A stretch of DNA of 46,762 nt from Syntrophomonas sp. UBA4922 (GTDB taxonomy: Bacteria > Bacillota > Syntrophomonadia > Syntrophomonadales > Syntrophomonadaceae), in NCBI GenBank assembly GCA_002398825.1, contig DHBS01000039.1, positions 6,200-52,961 of the forward strand. Reading direction: 5' to 3'. The notes beneath the pieces are model-generated. The model had not been told where the DNA came from. It ran no database searches and saw nothing but the letters and a program-made list of their open reading frames with translations. Below are positions 27,094-36,112 of this stretch, piece after piece. The position numbers were made by a program, and so were the translations under genes. The stretch's first letter is position 1. Each line of letters begins with the position of its first letter.

Positions 27094-28860
27094 TTAGACA
27101 GTCAAATTGCGTATCCCGGCGATTATGGCAGTAATGATATCGACGCGCTTAAAAGGCGTTATCAGATAATATCCGTCTACATAATCATATATCTGGCTAG
27201 CCATATCTATGGATACCTCCACCGCTAGCCGGTGGGCTTCTTCTCTGGGAATATCCCGGTATTGTTCCACGATTTCCTCCGCAACATATATGCCCGCCAC
27301 CTCATTGTTCATAAAGCAGGCATTGCGGTGGCTCATGATAGGCAGAATGCCTCCCAGGATGCTGGCATTTAACTCCTGACGGGCTTTTTTGATATTCTCA
27401 ACCGCCTGCCGGCTCAGCACCGGCTGGGTCAGGAACATGGTCACGCCCTGAGCGATTTTCTTTTGCGCCCGCTGCAGCTGGCTGCCAAAATTTCTGGCAT
27501 TTACATTTAAAGCCGCGCAAATGTTAAAAGGGGACGAAAACACGGTTTCGTTCAGATTTCGGATATAGCCTGCCAGTACGGCTGAATTGAAGCTGAATAT
27601 CCCCTTGATTTCGTCGCGCTGGGCGGTGGGAACCGGGTCGCCGGTGACCACCAAAACATTGTTGACGCCCTCGATGCTAAGTCCCAGCAAGAGGGCTTTG
27701 GTGGCGTTGATATTGCGGTCCCGGCAGGTCATATGAGGAATCGGGGTAATATCCAGTTCTCTTTTCAATTTGCAGGCCATCAGGCTGCTGTCCACCCTGG
27801 CCCTGGCCAGCGGGCAGTCGGCAATGGTAATGGCGTCCACCCCGGCTTGTTTGAGAAGCTGCGCTCCTTCCATAAAGAAATCGATGTCCGTATCGATAGG
27901 CGGGTCCAGCTCTACAGCAAGCACCTTTTTTCCCTGTTTGATTTTATCCGTCAGCGGATTCTCTAAGGGGACTTTGACCCGGAACGCTTGCGGCTGAGCG
28001 GTCTTCTGCACGATTTCTCCCACCGTCAGGCCTTTAAGACGGGCCACCGTTTCACGGATATAGGCAGGGGTGGTGCCGCAGCAACCTCCCAGGATGGCGA
28101 CCCCTTGTCTGGCCAGCTCCAGCATTTTGCCAGCGAAATATTCCTTGCTGTTATTGAAGTAGATGCGGTTGTTTACCGTGGTGGGATAGCCCGAATTGGG
28201 CATAACCGAGATGATTTTGTCCCGGATGTCGAAAGTTTTGATGTATTCCAATAAATGTGAAGGTCCGGAATAGCAGTTAAAACCACAGGCATCGATGCTG
28301 GGCCATTGCCATACTTTTTCCAGCAGTTGATGACCGGATATGCCCATTCGGGTCAAACCTTCCGGTGATACTGCGAATTCTGCCAGTATATAAGCCTGGG
28401 GGTTGTGGTCTTTGATATATTGAGACACTTCCAGCAGATCGTCGGCACTGCTAAAGGTTTCAAATATGAAGTGTGACGCTCCCAGGTCCAGGAATACATT
28501 CACAATTTCCTGATACTGCTCCCCAATGTCGGCGGTATCATCCCCGGGTATGGGACCAATGTCGGCGAACACCTGCACCTGAGTACCGCGTACCGCCTCT
28601 TCGGCCAGACGGTAACCCCGGCAGATGACTTCCCTGACAGTTTCAAAATCACGATTCAGGCTGATCCGGTTAGCCCCAAAGGTATTGGTCTTGATGGCCT
28701 GACAACCGGCCGAGATATATTCACGATGGATGCTTACGATAGTGGCCGGGTCGTACAGATTGGCCAGTTCACACGGGCTTACCGGATTCACCGCCCGGCT
28801 GGCATAATAAGTTCCCATGGCTCCATCAAAAATGTAGGGTTGCTCGATTGACTGTCTCAT
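27094..28860 (-). CDS. Homocysteine S-methyltransferase / methylenetetrahydrofolate reductase fusion
   Basis: A 588-residue two-domain enzyme like Bacillus YitJ. Residues 1-290 are a BHMT/MetH-type homocysteine methyltransferase: zinc cysteines in GFNCYSGP and GGCCGTTPAYI, and an N-terminal IFDGAMGTYY. Residues ~300-588 are a MetF-like barrel (KVLAVELDPPIDTD, HMTCRDRN, VVTGDPVP, FLTQPV). It would make methyl-THF and supply methionine synthesis, but it has no cobalamin domain, so the route of methyl transfer is uncertain. It is convergent with icd and divergent from the MetF-MetV gene. AAAGGT precedes the ATG. Confidence 0.92.
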   Translation of the reverse strand: MRQSIEQPYIFDGAMGTYYASRAVNPVSPCELANLYDPATIVSIHREYISAGCQAIKTNTFGANRISLNRDFETVREVICRGYRLAEEAVRGTQVQVFADIGPIPGDDTADIGEQYQEIVNVFLDLGASHFIFETFSSADDLLEVSQYIKDHNPQAYILAEFAVSPEGLTRMGISGHQLLEKVWQWPSIDACGFNCYSGPSHLLEYIKTFDIRDKIISVMPNSGYPTTVNNRIYFNNSKEYFAGKMLELARQGVAILGGCCGTTPAYIRETVARLKGLTVGEIVQKTAQPQAFRVKVPLENPLTDKIKQGKKVLAVELDPPIDTDIDFFMEGAQLLKQAGVDAITIADCPLARARVDSSLMACKLKRELDITPIPHMTCRDRNINATKALLLGLSIEGVNNVLVVTGDPVPTAQRDEIKGIFSFNSAVLAGYIRNLNETVFSSPFNICAALNVNARNFGSQLQRAQKKIAQGVTMFLTQPVLSRQAVENIKKARQELNASILGGILPIMSHRNACFMNNEVAGIYVAEEIVEQYRDIPREEAHRLAVEVSIDMASQIYDYVDGYYLITPFKRVDIITAIIAGIRNLTV

Positions 28861-28926
28861 GGCGATGAATACCTTTCTTACAAAATCCCATGACCTGCAC
28901 TGGCCTTAAATCTCGACTACCCGTAT

Positions 28927-29042
28927 ATTATACCTTACTGCATTTTTATATTGATAAGCATTTATTCCTTGCTGACCAACTATGAACCCATCTACAGGGC
29001 TGGTCGCGATTCATAATGATGATAACTGAATTATGTTATAAT
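28927..29042. promoter_or_regulatory. Divergent promoter region between the two MTHFR genes
   Basis: The 290 bases between the divergent genes carry a TATAAT box facing left (28927-28932, minus strand) about 60 bases before the methyltransferase fusion, and one facing right (29037-29042) about 100 bases before MetF-MetV. The -35 boxes are poor. No S-box (SAM-I) riboswitch or T-box was recognised. Confidence 0.4.
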
Positions 29043-29150
29043 TCAATATATCCTGACCTGTGGACAATCGTTGGCTCTTGGGCCTGGTGGTAATGACATG
29101 TATCTTTGGATTTATGCCTCCAGTGCAGTTGTTAAAGGGAAGTGAAGCAG

Positions 29151-30674
29151 ATGAACAGCCGCTTTGCAGAATCGTTATTAAATAAAAACAGCTTCTGTGT
29201 AACCTGGGAATTGGTGCCAGGCCGGGGAGCACATGAAAAATCCCAGCAAGATGCGGTAAAAGCGGCTAGACTAGCCGCTGCTGACGGCAGGATTCACGCC
29301 GTGACCATCACCGATAATCCTGGGGGGCGGCCCGCCTTGTCAGCTAGTTGCCTGGGGATAGAGATTCAAAAGCTGGGCATAGAGGCGCTTATCCATTTTA
29401 CCTGTAAAGACAAAAACCGCAATCAAATCGAGTCCGAGTTGTACGCCCTGGAGCGGGCCGGTGTGGAAAACCTCTTGGTCATGAGCGGCGACTACCCCAG
29501 CAGTGGATTTAAAGGCCGGCCCAAACCGGTTTTCGACCTGGACCCGGTGCAGCTGCTGGATTTAATAAACAGTTTGAATAACGGCGCCAGCGAACCCTCT
29601 GCGGGGGCTAACCCCTGCCAGCCCACCCGCTTCTTCGCCGGCTGCGTGGTTTCACCGTTTAAGGCCAGTGAAGCCGAACTGATGGCACAGTATTATAAAC
29701 TTAAGAAAAAGATCGATCATGGCGCCCGTTTTGTCATTACCCAGCTGGGTTTCGACGCCCGCAAATTTCATGAGGCCTTGCAGTTTGTAAAGCTTTATCG
29801 CCCCGAACTGCCAGTGATAGGCAACATCTATGTCCTGCCTTTCGGCGCTGCTAAAATGATGAACGCCAACCAGCTGCCGGGCAGCGTGGTTACCGACCGG
29901 CTTTTAGAACAAATAGACCAAGAACGAAATGATGAGGACAAAGGCAGCGGGGCTCGCCTGCTGCGGGCCGCCAAAATGTACGCCTTTATGAAAGGCATGG
30001 GCTTTGACGGGGTGCACCTGGGGGGGCATAATCTCAAATATGAACAGGTTGCATACATCACCGAAAAAGGGGAAGAACTCAGCTCTGACTGGATGAAGCT
30101 GATACCTGAGTTCGATTACCCTCAAACCGGCGGCTTTTATTATTATGAACCAGATCATGCCAACGGACTTAATACCAAGACTCCGGTCAACCGGACCGGT
30201 TTAGTGCCCGAGTATCCGGTTAGCGCCAATCACCGCTTGATGCGCTGGTTCCATCAGGTTTTTTTCCAGCCTGGCGGTCATCTGTTCCCCCTCATGGCAA
30301 AATACTATAAAGGGAATAAAAACCCCGAAAAATACCGGCTTGAGCACTTGCTGAAAGTGATAGGCAACGGCTGCCAGGATTGCGGTGATTGCGCCTTGCT
30401 GGATATCGCTTATCTGTGCCCCATGGCGCAATGCCCGAAAAACCAACGCAATGGAGCTTGCGGCGGCAGTATGAACGGCTGGTGCGAGGTATATCCCCAG
30501 CAGAAAAAATGTATTTGGGTAAAAGCCTATGCCATGCTCAAGGCTTACCATGAAGAGAGCCAACTGGAAAATCTTTATGTACCGCCGGTTAACTGGGACC
30601 TATATCATACCTCAGCCTGGTATAATTATTTTACCGGCCGCGACCATTCCGCTGTCGGCAAAAAGATGGAATAA
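29151..30674 (+). CDS. metF: Methylenetetrahydrofolate reductase with fused MetV-like zinc/iron-sulfur C-terminal domain
   Basis: About 507 residues. The N-terminal ~310 are a MetF barrel (VTWELVPGRG, HFTCKDKN, LLVMSGDYP, ITQLGFDARKFHEA). The C-terminal ~180 are the Cys-rich MTHFR C-terminal domain that in acetogens is often the separate subunit MetV: NGCQDCGDCALLDIAYLCP, MAQCPKNQRNGACGG, NGWCEVYPQQKKCIW. In acetogens MetFV works in the Wood-Ljungdahl methyl branch with ferredoxin- or NADH-linked partners. Here both parts are in one chain with an insert-like linker around residues 320-395. ATG 29151 is preferred over GTG 29142 by the AAGGGA spacing. No CODH/ACS genes are in the window, so the pathway cannot be settled. 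Confidence 0.88.
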   Translation: MNSRFAESLLNKNSFCVTWELVPGRGAHEKSQQDAVKAARLAAADGRIHAVTITDNPGGRPALSASCLGIEIQKLGIEALIHFTCKDKNRNQIESELYALERAGVENLLVMSGDYPSSGFKGRPKPVFDLDPVQLLDLINSLNNGASEPSAGANPCQPTRFFAGCVVSPFKASEAELMAQYYKLKKKIDHGARFVITQLGFDARKFHEALQFVKLYRPELPVIGNIYVLPFGAAKMMNANQLPGSVVTDRLLEQIDQERNDEDKGSGARLLRAAKMYAFMKGMGFDGVHLGGHNLKYEQVAYITEKGEELSSDWMKLIPEFDYPQTGGFYYYEPDHANGLNTKTPVNRTGLVPEYPVSANHRLMRWFHQVFFQPGGHLFPLMAKYYKGNKNPEKYRLEHLLKVIGNGCQDCGDCALLDIAYLCPMAQCPKNQRNGACGGSMNGWCEVYPQQKKCIWVKAYAMLKAYHEESQLENLYVPPVNWDLYHTSAWYNYFTGRDHSAVGKKME

Positions 30675-30684
30675 AATAGGCGGA

Positions 30685-30722
30685 CGCACTGGGAGAACTA
30701 GTTTCTGGTGCGGCTGTTTCCT
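30685..30722. terminator. Possible bidirectional terminator
   Basis: CGCAC (30685-30689) pairs with GTGCG (30708-30712) and the stem continues with several G-U pairs; T-rich sequence follows at 30716. It sits between convergent metF and DegV copy 2. The pairing is imperfect. Confidence 0.4.
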
Positions 30723-31553
30723 TTAATAATAAGCCAGGCCGATGGTGCCGGGCCCGACATGGGCGCCTATGACCGGGCCGGTCTCTCTGACGTAGATAGG
30801 TCCGGAGTAAATTTGGGCTAAGCGCTGTCTCAATTCTTCGGCTTCTTCCGGTGCGTCCACATGGGTAACGGCCAGTTTCTCCACCTGGGGAGACAGGGCG
30901 GAAAAAGCCTCCACAATCCGGGTTACTGCCTTGTGTTTGGTGCGGATCTTGTCAAACACATCTATTTTGCCTTCATGCAAGTACAAAATCGGCTTGATCT
31001 GCAGCATGTTGCCGAAATATTTGGCGGCCGGGCCGATGCGCCCGCCTCTTGACAGGTATTCCAGATTATCTACCACGAAAAATACTTTGGTCTTGGGGAT
31101 CATACGTTTCAACTCATTCAGGATGGCATCCATGCCCTGCCCGTCCTGGCGCATTTCGCAGACCCTTATTATCTGCAGAGCCAGACCTATGGTAGAAGAC
31201 CATGAATCTATTACATGAATCCTGACATCACTCCGGTTCAGCAGCCCCTGGGCCATCTCCGCAGAATGCCAGGTGCCGGAGAGACGCGAGGATATCACTA
31301 TCACCAGGGCTTCGTCGCCGAGGGGCAGTGAGCGGTAGACTTCTAAAAAATCGCCGGCTGACGGCTGCGAGGTAGTCGGAAAGACCGGTTGACTGCGCAT
31401 GACCTGGTAGCATTCGCGATTGCTTAAATCTATACCTTCCCGGTACTGTCTGCCTTGCATCATTACATTAAGAGGGACTACCCGAATATCCTCGTCTTTC
31501 AGCATACTTTCAGTGAGGTATGCCGTACTGTCAGTTATAATGTGTATGGCCAT
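30723..31553 (-). CDS. DegV family fatty-acid-binding protein (copy 2)
   Basis: About 276 residues: IITDSTAYLTESM at the start, PTTSQPSAGDF near residue 58, SSRLSGTWHSAEM and the terminal GPVIGAHVGPGT. It parallels copy 1 (17675-18514) over its full length but is clearly diverged. It has the FakB fold and probably carries a fatty acid. ATG 31553 is preferred over GTG 31571 because AAGGGA lies 9 bases before it. Bacteria often hold several DegV/FakB paralogues for different acyl chains; which one this prefers is unknown. Confidence 0.9.
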   Translation of the reverse strand: MAIHIITDSTAYLTESMLKDEDIRVVPLNVMMQGRQYREGIDLSNRECYQVMRSQPVFPTTSQPSAGDFLEVYRSLPLGDEALVIVISSRLSGTWHSAEMAQGLLNRSDVRIHVIDSWSSTIGLALQIIRVCEMRQDGQGMDAILNELKRMIPKTKVFFVVDNLEYLSRGGRIGPAAKYFGNMLQIKPILYLHEGKIDVFDKIRTKHKAVTRIVEAFSALSPQVEKLAVTHVDAPEEAEELRQRLAQIYSGPIYVRETGPVIGAHVGPGTIGLAYY

Positions 31554-31633
31554 TTCAATTATTCCCTTCACACCTGAATATGATGGTAAATATAATTGAA
31601 CAGCCGCGAACTGTCAATATTTAAGCCGGTTAT

Positions 31634-33703
31634 TTAGACTTTAAGACTGTTTGCGTTCTGCCCCAAGAACTGAACCCTGATCTGAGCGTATTTTTCTTCC
31701 AGATCGCCGATAATAGAGGTTATCTTTTGAAAATCATGCTCCCGGGCGGCTTTTTCCAATTTGCCGGCCAGCTGTGAAATGGCTGCCAGGCCATACATGC
31801 CGGCAGTACCCTTAATGTCGTGCCCCAGGCTCTGCAATCCGGGCAGGTCTTTTTTTCTCCAGGAGGCGTACAGGGATTCCAGCATTTCACCCAGCATTTC
31901 GAGAAGCTCAGGCATCAGCTCATTGATGAGCAATCTGTCATTTTCCAAGGCGGTGTCTCTGTTCTGTTGAGGCAGGTGCTGAGTTATTATTTCCGCCAGT
32001 TCCCTGGCTTTAAAGGGCTTGGAGATATAATCGGTACAACCGCTGGCCAGACATTTTTCCCGGTCACCCACCATGGAATTGGCGGTCATGGCGATAACCG
32101 CCACATGATTGAGGCTGGCATCCTGGCGAATTATCCCGGCAGTTTCATATCCGTCCATAACGGGCATCTGCATATCCAGCAAAACTACATCGAACGACTC
32201 TTGATGCAGGGCGTTCAGGCATTCCAGGCCATTGCTTACCACACGGCAGTAGAAGCCATAATTATGCAGCATCTGTGAAACAATTTTTTGATTCAATAAA
32301 TTGTCTTCAGTGACAAGAATGCGGGCGGGGTCAAAATTCAGTACAGCGTTGTCAGCAGTTTGTGCTGCCGGTGATATGCCGCCGTGATTTGGCTCAGCAG
32401 TCCCTGCAGCCTCCTGCAAGGGTATTTCTATATAGATGGTGGTGCCTATTCCAAACTGGCTTTCTGCCCGAATCGTACCCTCCATTAGATTGACCAGCTT
32501 CTGGCAGATATATAAACCCAGCCCGGTTCCTCCGTATTTACGGGTAGTGGAACTATCCGCCTGAGTAAAGGGAGCGAAAATCTCCGGCAATTCTTCAGAG
32601 CTTATGCCGATGCCGGTATCCTTAACGGCCACTGCCAGGCGCGGGTCGTCAGGGGAGCCGCTTTTGCAGGCTTCAATGGTGACCGAGCCCTGATGTGTGA
32701 ATTTTACTGCATTGCTCAGTACATTACTCAGTATCTGCTGCATCTTGGCCTGATCCAAATAGATCATCTCGGGCAGTTCTTCGTCAACGTTTAACTGTAC
32801 CTTTAAACCTTTGGCCTGTAACAATGGCTCCACGATTTTCAAGGACCGGCTGAGCAGGGGGCGGATGCGGCAGCAAGTAGGGTTGAGGTTGACCAGGCCA
32901 ACTTCGATTTTGGATACATCGAGAATTTCGTTGATAATCGCCAGCAATTGTTCGCTGCATTCTCTAATCACATTTAAATTTTCCTGTTGGTTACGGTTCA
33001 AAGCGCTTTGCTCCAACAAGTCCACCGAGCCCAGCACACCTATCATGGGGGTTCTGATTTCATGGCTGATATTAGCCAGGAATTGACTTTTTGCCTGGTT
33101 GGCGGACTCGGATTCATGGAGGGTAATAACGGTTTCGGTAATATCTGTTGCGGTGATGACCTGACAATTGGGCAGATCCTCTATAAGCTCAATACGGTAT
33201 CTGAAGAATCGTTCCTGCTCATTGACAATGCGCTTAGATTCAAACTGAACACTATTATTGTTAGCTAAACCGGTCTGCACCTCCAGGAGGTCAGGTTGGG
33301 AAATCGATAAGATCTCGGCCAGGACAGCTTCGTCCACTACCGTGGCTTCATTCAATTCAAACAGCTTTTCGGCGGGCGCATTTTGGTAGAGCAGCATGCC
33401 GTCAGGGTTTAAGACCAGGATACTATGCGGCAGTTGGTTGAGGATCATAGACTGGCAGTGTGCTATATCCCGCTCATAGCTGTTAACACATCCTGAAGCA
33501 GGTTTTTTCGACTCACGGTTGCGCTGCTGCCAAAACGCGTAAAAAGCGATAAAAAGTGCTGCACTCATTATGGCCCCGGGCAGGTAAAATTGACACAATC
33601 TTGTCACTATTGCCGGATTATTAAAGTATATTGTCAGACTTGAAATAAGAAATATGAGGCAGACAGCGATTACAACTCCCCGCCCGCTTAGTAAATAAGA
33701 CAT
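31634..33703 (-). CDS. Hybrid sensor histidine kinase with receiver and HPt domains
   Basis: About 689 residues. Two membrane helices (about 7-26 and 40-60) flank a very short external loop. A PAS-like domain follows (~100-210), then HisKA with FLANISHEIRTPM, HATPase with NVLSNAVKF, DTGIGIS and GGTGLGLYI, a receiver domain with VLLDMQMPVMDG and KPF, and an HPt domain with HDIKGTAGMYG. This is the BarA/ArcB-type multi-step phosphorelay layout. No response regulator with an output domain is next to it, so its target is unknown. ATG 33703 is chosen over TTG 33742 because GGAGG stands 10 bases before it. It diverges from the glucosaminidase gene. Confidence 0.92.
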   Translation of the reverse strand: MSYLLSGRGVVIAVCLIFLISSLTIYFNNPAIVTRLCQFYLPGAIMSAALFIAFYAFWQQRNRESKKPASGCVNSYERDIAHCQSMILNQLPHSILVLNPDGMLLYQNAPAEKLFELNEATVVDEAVLAEILSISQPDLLEVQTGLANNNSVQFESKRIVNEQERFFRYRIELIEDLPNCQVITATDITETVITLHESESANQAKSQFLANISHEIRTPMIGVLGSVDLLEQSALNRNQQENLNVIRECSEQLLAIINEILDVSKIEVGLVNLNPTCCRIRPLLSRSLKIVEPLLQAKGLKVQLNVDEELPEMIYLDQAKMQQILSNVLSNAVKFTHQGSVTIEACKSGSPDDPRLAVAVKDTGIGISSEELPEIFAPFTQADSSTTRKYGGTGLGLYICQKLVNLMEGTIRAESQFGIGTTIYIEIPLQEAAGTAEPNHGGISPAAQTADNAVLNFDPARILVTEDNLLNQKIVSQMLHNYGFYCRVVSNGLECLNALHQESFDVVLLDMQMPVMDGYETAGIIRQDASLNHVAVIAMTANSMVGDREKCLASGCTDYISKPFKARELAEIITQHLPQQNRDTALENDRLLINELMPELLEMLGEMLESLYASWRKKDLPGLQSLGHDIKGTAGMYGLAAISQLAGKLEKAAREHDFQKITSIIGDLEEKYAQIRVQFLGQNANSLKV

Positions 33704-34031
33704 GATTGCCTGTCCTCCGCTACAATAATTCAAAATCTCCAAAAAAAGGGGGTAACTATAAGATACAGCATCAGAGCTGAGAAAAATGTCTGCTTATGGT
33801 TAGAAACAGTAGTTTTTTTTAGAGTATGTTGACGAAGCTTGTATAAATAAATCGCTTTTGATATCCAGTGGAGCTATTCAGATTGAATTATCCGGGGTTT
33901 AACTGGAAAGGAGAATTGTGGAACGGAGCGAAACCCGTCCTTTTTTGGCAGGAATTATAGGCATTCTGGTGAAATATTAGTAATAGTAACGCGTATTTAG
34001 AATTATGAAAAAGTATCGGGGAGGACTTATT
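33704..34031. other. Divergent intergenic region, kinase/glucosaminidase
   Basis: 328 bases separating the divergent kinase and glucosaminidase genes. It must hold both promoters, but no convincing -35/-10 pair was found. A terminator-like hairpin with six T residues (33920-33946) lies on the plus strand and overlaps a possible 20-codon frame at 33918-33980. Confidence 0.5.
33918..33980 (+). CDS. Possible 20-residue leader or membrane peptide
   Basis: A GTG preceded by AAAGGAG at 4-base spacing opens a 20-codon frame encoding MERSETRPFLAGIIGILVKY, charged at the start and hydrophobic after. A terminator-like hairpin overlaps its coding sequence. It may be a leader peptide for the gene at 34032, a small membrane peptide, or chance. 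Nothing homologous is recognised. Confidence 0.2.
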   Translation: MERSETRPFLAGIIGILVKY

Positions 34032-34961
34032 ATGCGTGTCAACAAATTTGCTGCCGGCTTCGCTGTTCTGGCCTTGGTTTTAGGACTCCTGTTAATCCAG
34101 CCTCTGGCACTGGCCCAGCGGGCGGTAACTATATTTTTGGATGGCCGGGAGATTCGATCCGACGTGGCTCCGGTAATTATTGACGGACGCACCATGGTGC
34201 CCATTCGCGCCATCAGTGAGGGTCTGGGCATGGCAGTGGAATGGGATGATAAGAACTATCGGGTTTTAATCAGCAGCGCAACTGTACCGGTTAGCGGGAC
34301 AATCCCTTCCTTTGCCGACAATTTGGACATTCGCGGGCAAGCCGTCCTCAGTGCCGAGCAATTAGAGGCTTTGATGATTAAGAACAATCCCGACGCCCCC
34401 CGCGAATTGCCGGAATTGTACCTGAGCATTGGCGCTGAGTATGGAATCAGAGGGGACATAGCCTTTTGCCAGGCTGCTAAAGAAACCGGCTGGTGGAGAT
34501 TCGGCGGTCTGGTTCAGCCTTATCAGAACAATTATTGCGGTCTGGCAGCGACCGGGCAGGCTGCGACCGGTGCGGAGGATCTGCGCGGGGCGGATCCTGG
34601 CCGGGTACGGTTTGAAAATGGAGTGCACGGCGCCATTTTCTCCTCCCCCGCTGCCGGGGTTGAAGCCCATATCCAGCATTTGTACGCTTACGCCTGCAAG
34701 AATACCCTGCCGTCTGGAAAAAGCCTTGTAGATCCCCGGTTTGTCCTGATCACCCGCGGTATAGCGGCACAATGGAGCGATCTGAACGGGCGCTGGGCTG
34801 TACCCGGAGTGGGCTATGGAGAAAGCATATTGACGGATTATTATTATAAAGCCTTTACCAGTACCTCCAATTATGCCCTGAGTGAGCAGGAGCAACTGAA
34901 GCGCTTGCAGATGGAAAATCAATTGTTAAAACAAGAAATTAACCGTTTGAAGGCCATATAG
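34032..34961 (+). CDS. Secreted glucosaminidase with a stalk (copper amine oxidase N-terminal-like) domain
   Basis: About 309 residues. It begins with a signal peptide (LVLGLLLIQPLALAQ), then a copper amine oxidase N-like stalk domain at ~30-85 (VTIFLDGREI, VIIDGRTMVPIRAISEGLG), a common Clostridia surface module. An N-acetylglucosaminidase domain follows at ~110-285: QAAKETGWWRFGG, NNYCGLAATG, FSSPAAGVEAHIQHL, WAVPGVGYGESI. The C-terminal 25 residues form a coiled coil (EQLKRLQMENQLLKQE). It probably cuts peptidoglycan during growth or division. ATG 34032 with GGGGAGG 8 bases before is preferred over the in-frame ATG at 34005. A bidirectional terminator follows. Confidence 0.88.
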   Translation: MRVNKFAAGFAVLALVLGLLLIQPLALAQRAVTIFLDGREIRSDVAPVIIDGRTMVPIRAISEGLGMAVEWDDKNYRVLISSATVPVSGTIPSFADNLDIRGQAVLSAEQLEALMIKNNPDAPRELPELYLSIGAEYGIRGDIAFCQAAKETGWWRFGGLVQPYQNNYCGLAATGQAATGAEDLRGADPGRVRFENGVHGAIFSSPAAGVEAHIQHLYAYACKNTLPSGKSLVDPRFVLITRGIAAQWSDLNGRWAVPGVGYGESILTDYYYKAFTSTSNYALSEQEQLKRLQMENQLLKQEINRLKAI

Positions 34962-35066
34962 AAAGGCTGGATAAAGGCAGTTGAGCTTTGGAAATGGATG
35001 TTCTACGCTCAGTTCTGTGCCAGTCAGTGAGTTGGCCGTGAAAGGAAAAATATAATTAAAAGAATA

Positions 35067-35102
35067 AAAAACCGTTTTCAGCCCCGGCTGAAAACGGTTT
35101 TT
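35067..35102. terminator. Bidirectional Rho-independent terminator
   Basis: A perfect 17-bp inverted repeat (AAAAACCGTTTTCAGCC at 35067-35083 and its complement at 35086-35102), with A- and T-tracts on the two sides. It lies between the converging glucosaminidase and transporter genes and should stop transcription from both. Confidence 0.92.
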
Positions 35103-35112
35103 ATTTTTAACC

Positions 35113-35778
35113 TTAGGCAGCTATGCTGGCTTTCTGCTTGGCAGCCACCGATTTACGGTGGAAGGAGCCGAAAGGAGCCCCTGTCGGCAATACGCTATAG
35201 CCGTAATGCACGTTCAAAACCGTGGCCCCGGCTAAATAGAATGAGAATATCGAGACCAGCAACTCTGAATAGGCAGCCACTTCATGCCACATATGTGCAT
35301 CCCCGATCTGCAAGCTGCTGAAGGACAGACCTAAAAAGAGAAAGTCAATAAAAAAGAATATTAAAAAGAGTACTTTATTGGTCCCCATGGCTCCTACGGT
35401 CATGAATAAGGTGAAGATCAAATAACCGAGGAAAGCGAAGCCCAGTTGTTTGGGATCAATAATAGCAGCTTCGTTCAAACCAATAGTGCCATTACCGGTC
35501 ATCCAGGTCATAGCGACGCCGAACCAGAAAAAGCCGTAAGCGCAAAACGCGGTTCCCCCGAAGGTATTGTTGTGTTTAAAGTCCAGTAATCCTGCGACAA
35601 ATTGAGCACTTGCGCCCAGAAAAATAGCCCAGGGAATAACATAAGCAGTTCCCTCGGTAATCCCCAGCTTCTGCGAAGAAGCCACCAGCGTAACAATGGC
35701 CAACCCCAGCAAGCCTAATGGGGTTGGATTGCCTACCAGTTCCTGAATATGACCGGTTACCTTCATTTCATTAGTCAT
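35113..35778 (-). CDS. Acetate/succinate transporter, GPR1/FUN34/YaaH (SatP) family
   Basis: A 221-residue membrane protein with six hydrophobic helices and the family signature NPTPLGLLGLAIVT near the N-terminus, plus AIFLGASAQFVAGLLDF and AFCAYGFFWFG. Family members move acetate or succinate with protons, or as channels. In an anaerobe making or using acetate this would serve acetate exchange. It stands alone. A long 5' region with a hairpin terminator facing the gene lies upstream (36003-36029), which may mean attenuation. Confidence 0.9.
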   Translation of the reverse strand: MTNEMKVTGHIQELVGNPTPLGLLGLAIVTLVASSQKLGITEGTAYVIPWAIFLGASAQFVAGLLDFKHNNTFGGTAFCAYGFFWFGVAMTWMTGNGTIGLNEAAIIDPKQLGFAFLGYLIFTLFMTVGAMGTNKVLFLIFFFIDFLFLGLSFSSLQIGDAHMWHEVAAYSELLVSIFSFYLAGATVLNVHYGYSVLPTGAPFGSFHRKSVAAKQKASIAA

Positions 35779-36002
35779 TTTCTACTATTACCCCCCGTAT
35801 AATGTGAAATATTGTAATCGGATCTGCCTTGGAAACGTCTTCAGCCGGCCCCCTTTCCCTGCAATAAATTTGTGAAATAAAGTTCTTACGACAAATGCAA
35901 TTCAACATTTCCGACAGAAAATCCTGCTAAATGACAGCGGCCTTTATATTAGCTGATAGAACGCCCGGCCAGAGCGCTGCTTCAGCTTGTGAGCACGGCA
36001 AC

Positions 36003-36029
36003 AAAAAAGCCGTCCTATTGTGGACGGCT
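36003..36029 (-). terminator. Minus-strand hairpin terminator upstream of the transporter gene
   Basis: A perfect 8-bp stem (AGCCGTCC / GGACGGCT), 6-base loop, and TTTTT on the minus strand. No minus-strand gene ends here: the nearest is the transporter 225 bases downstream. It could be a leader attenuator, or end a short RNA that starts in the repeat region. Confidence 0.6.
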
Positions 36030-36112
36030 GCTCATATACATTTATCAAGTAGTATATAAGCGAAATTAAGAAGGGGTAGGGAAAGTAACGGCTTCACAAT
36101 AATTGGCTTAGT

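Noticed and set aside
28861..29150. S-box (SAM) riboswitch before the methionine-related genes
   Set aside because: No conserved SAM-I core or terminator was recognisable on either strand.
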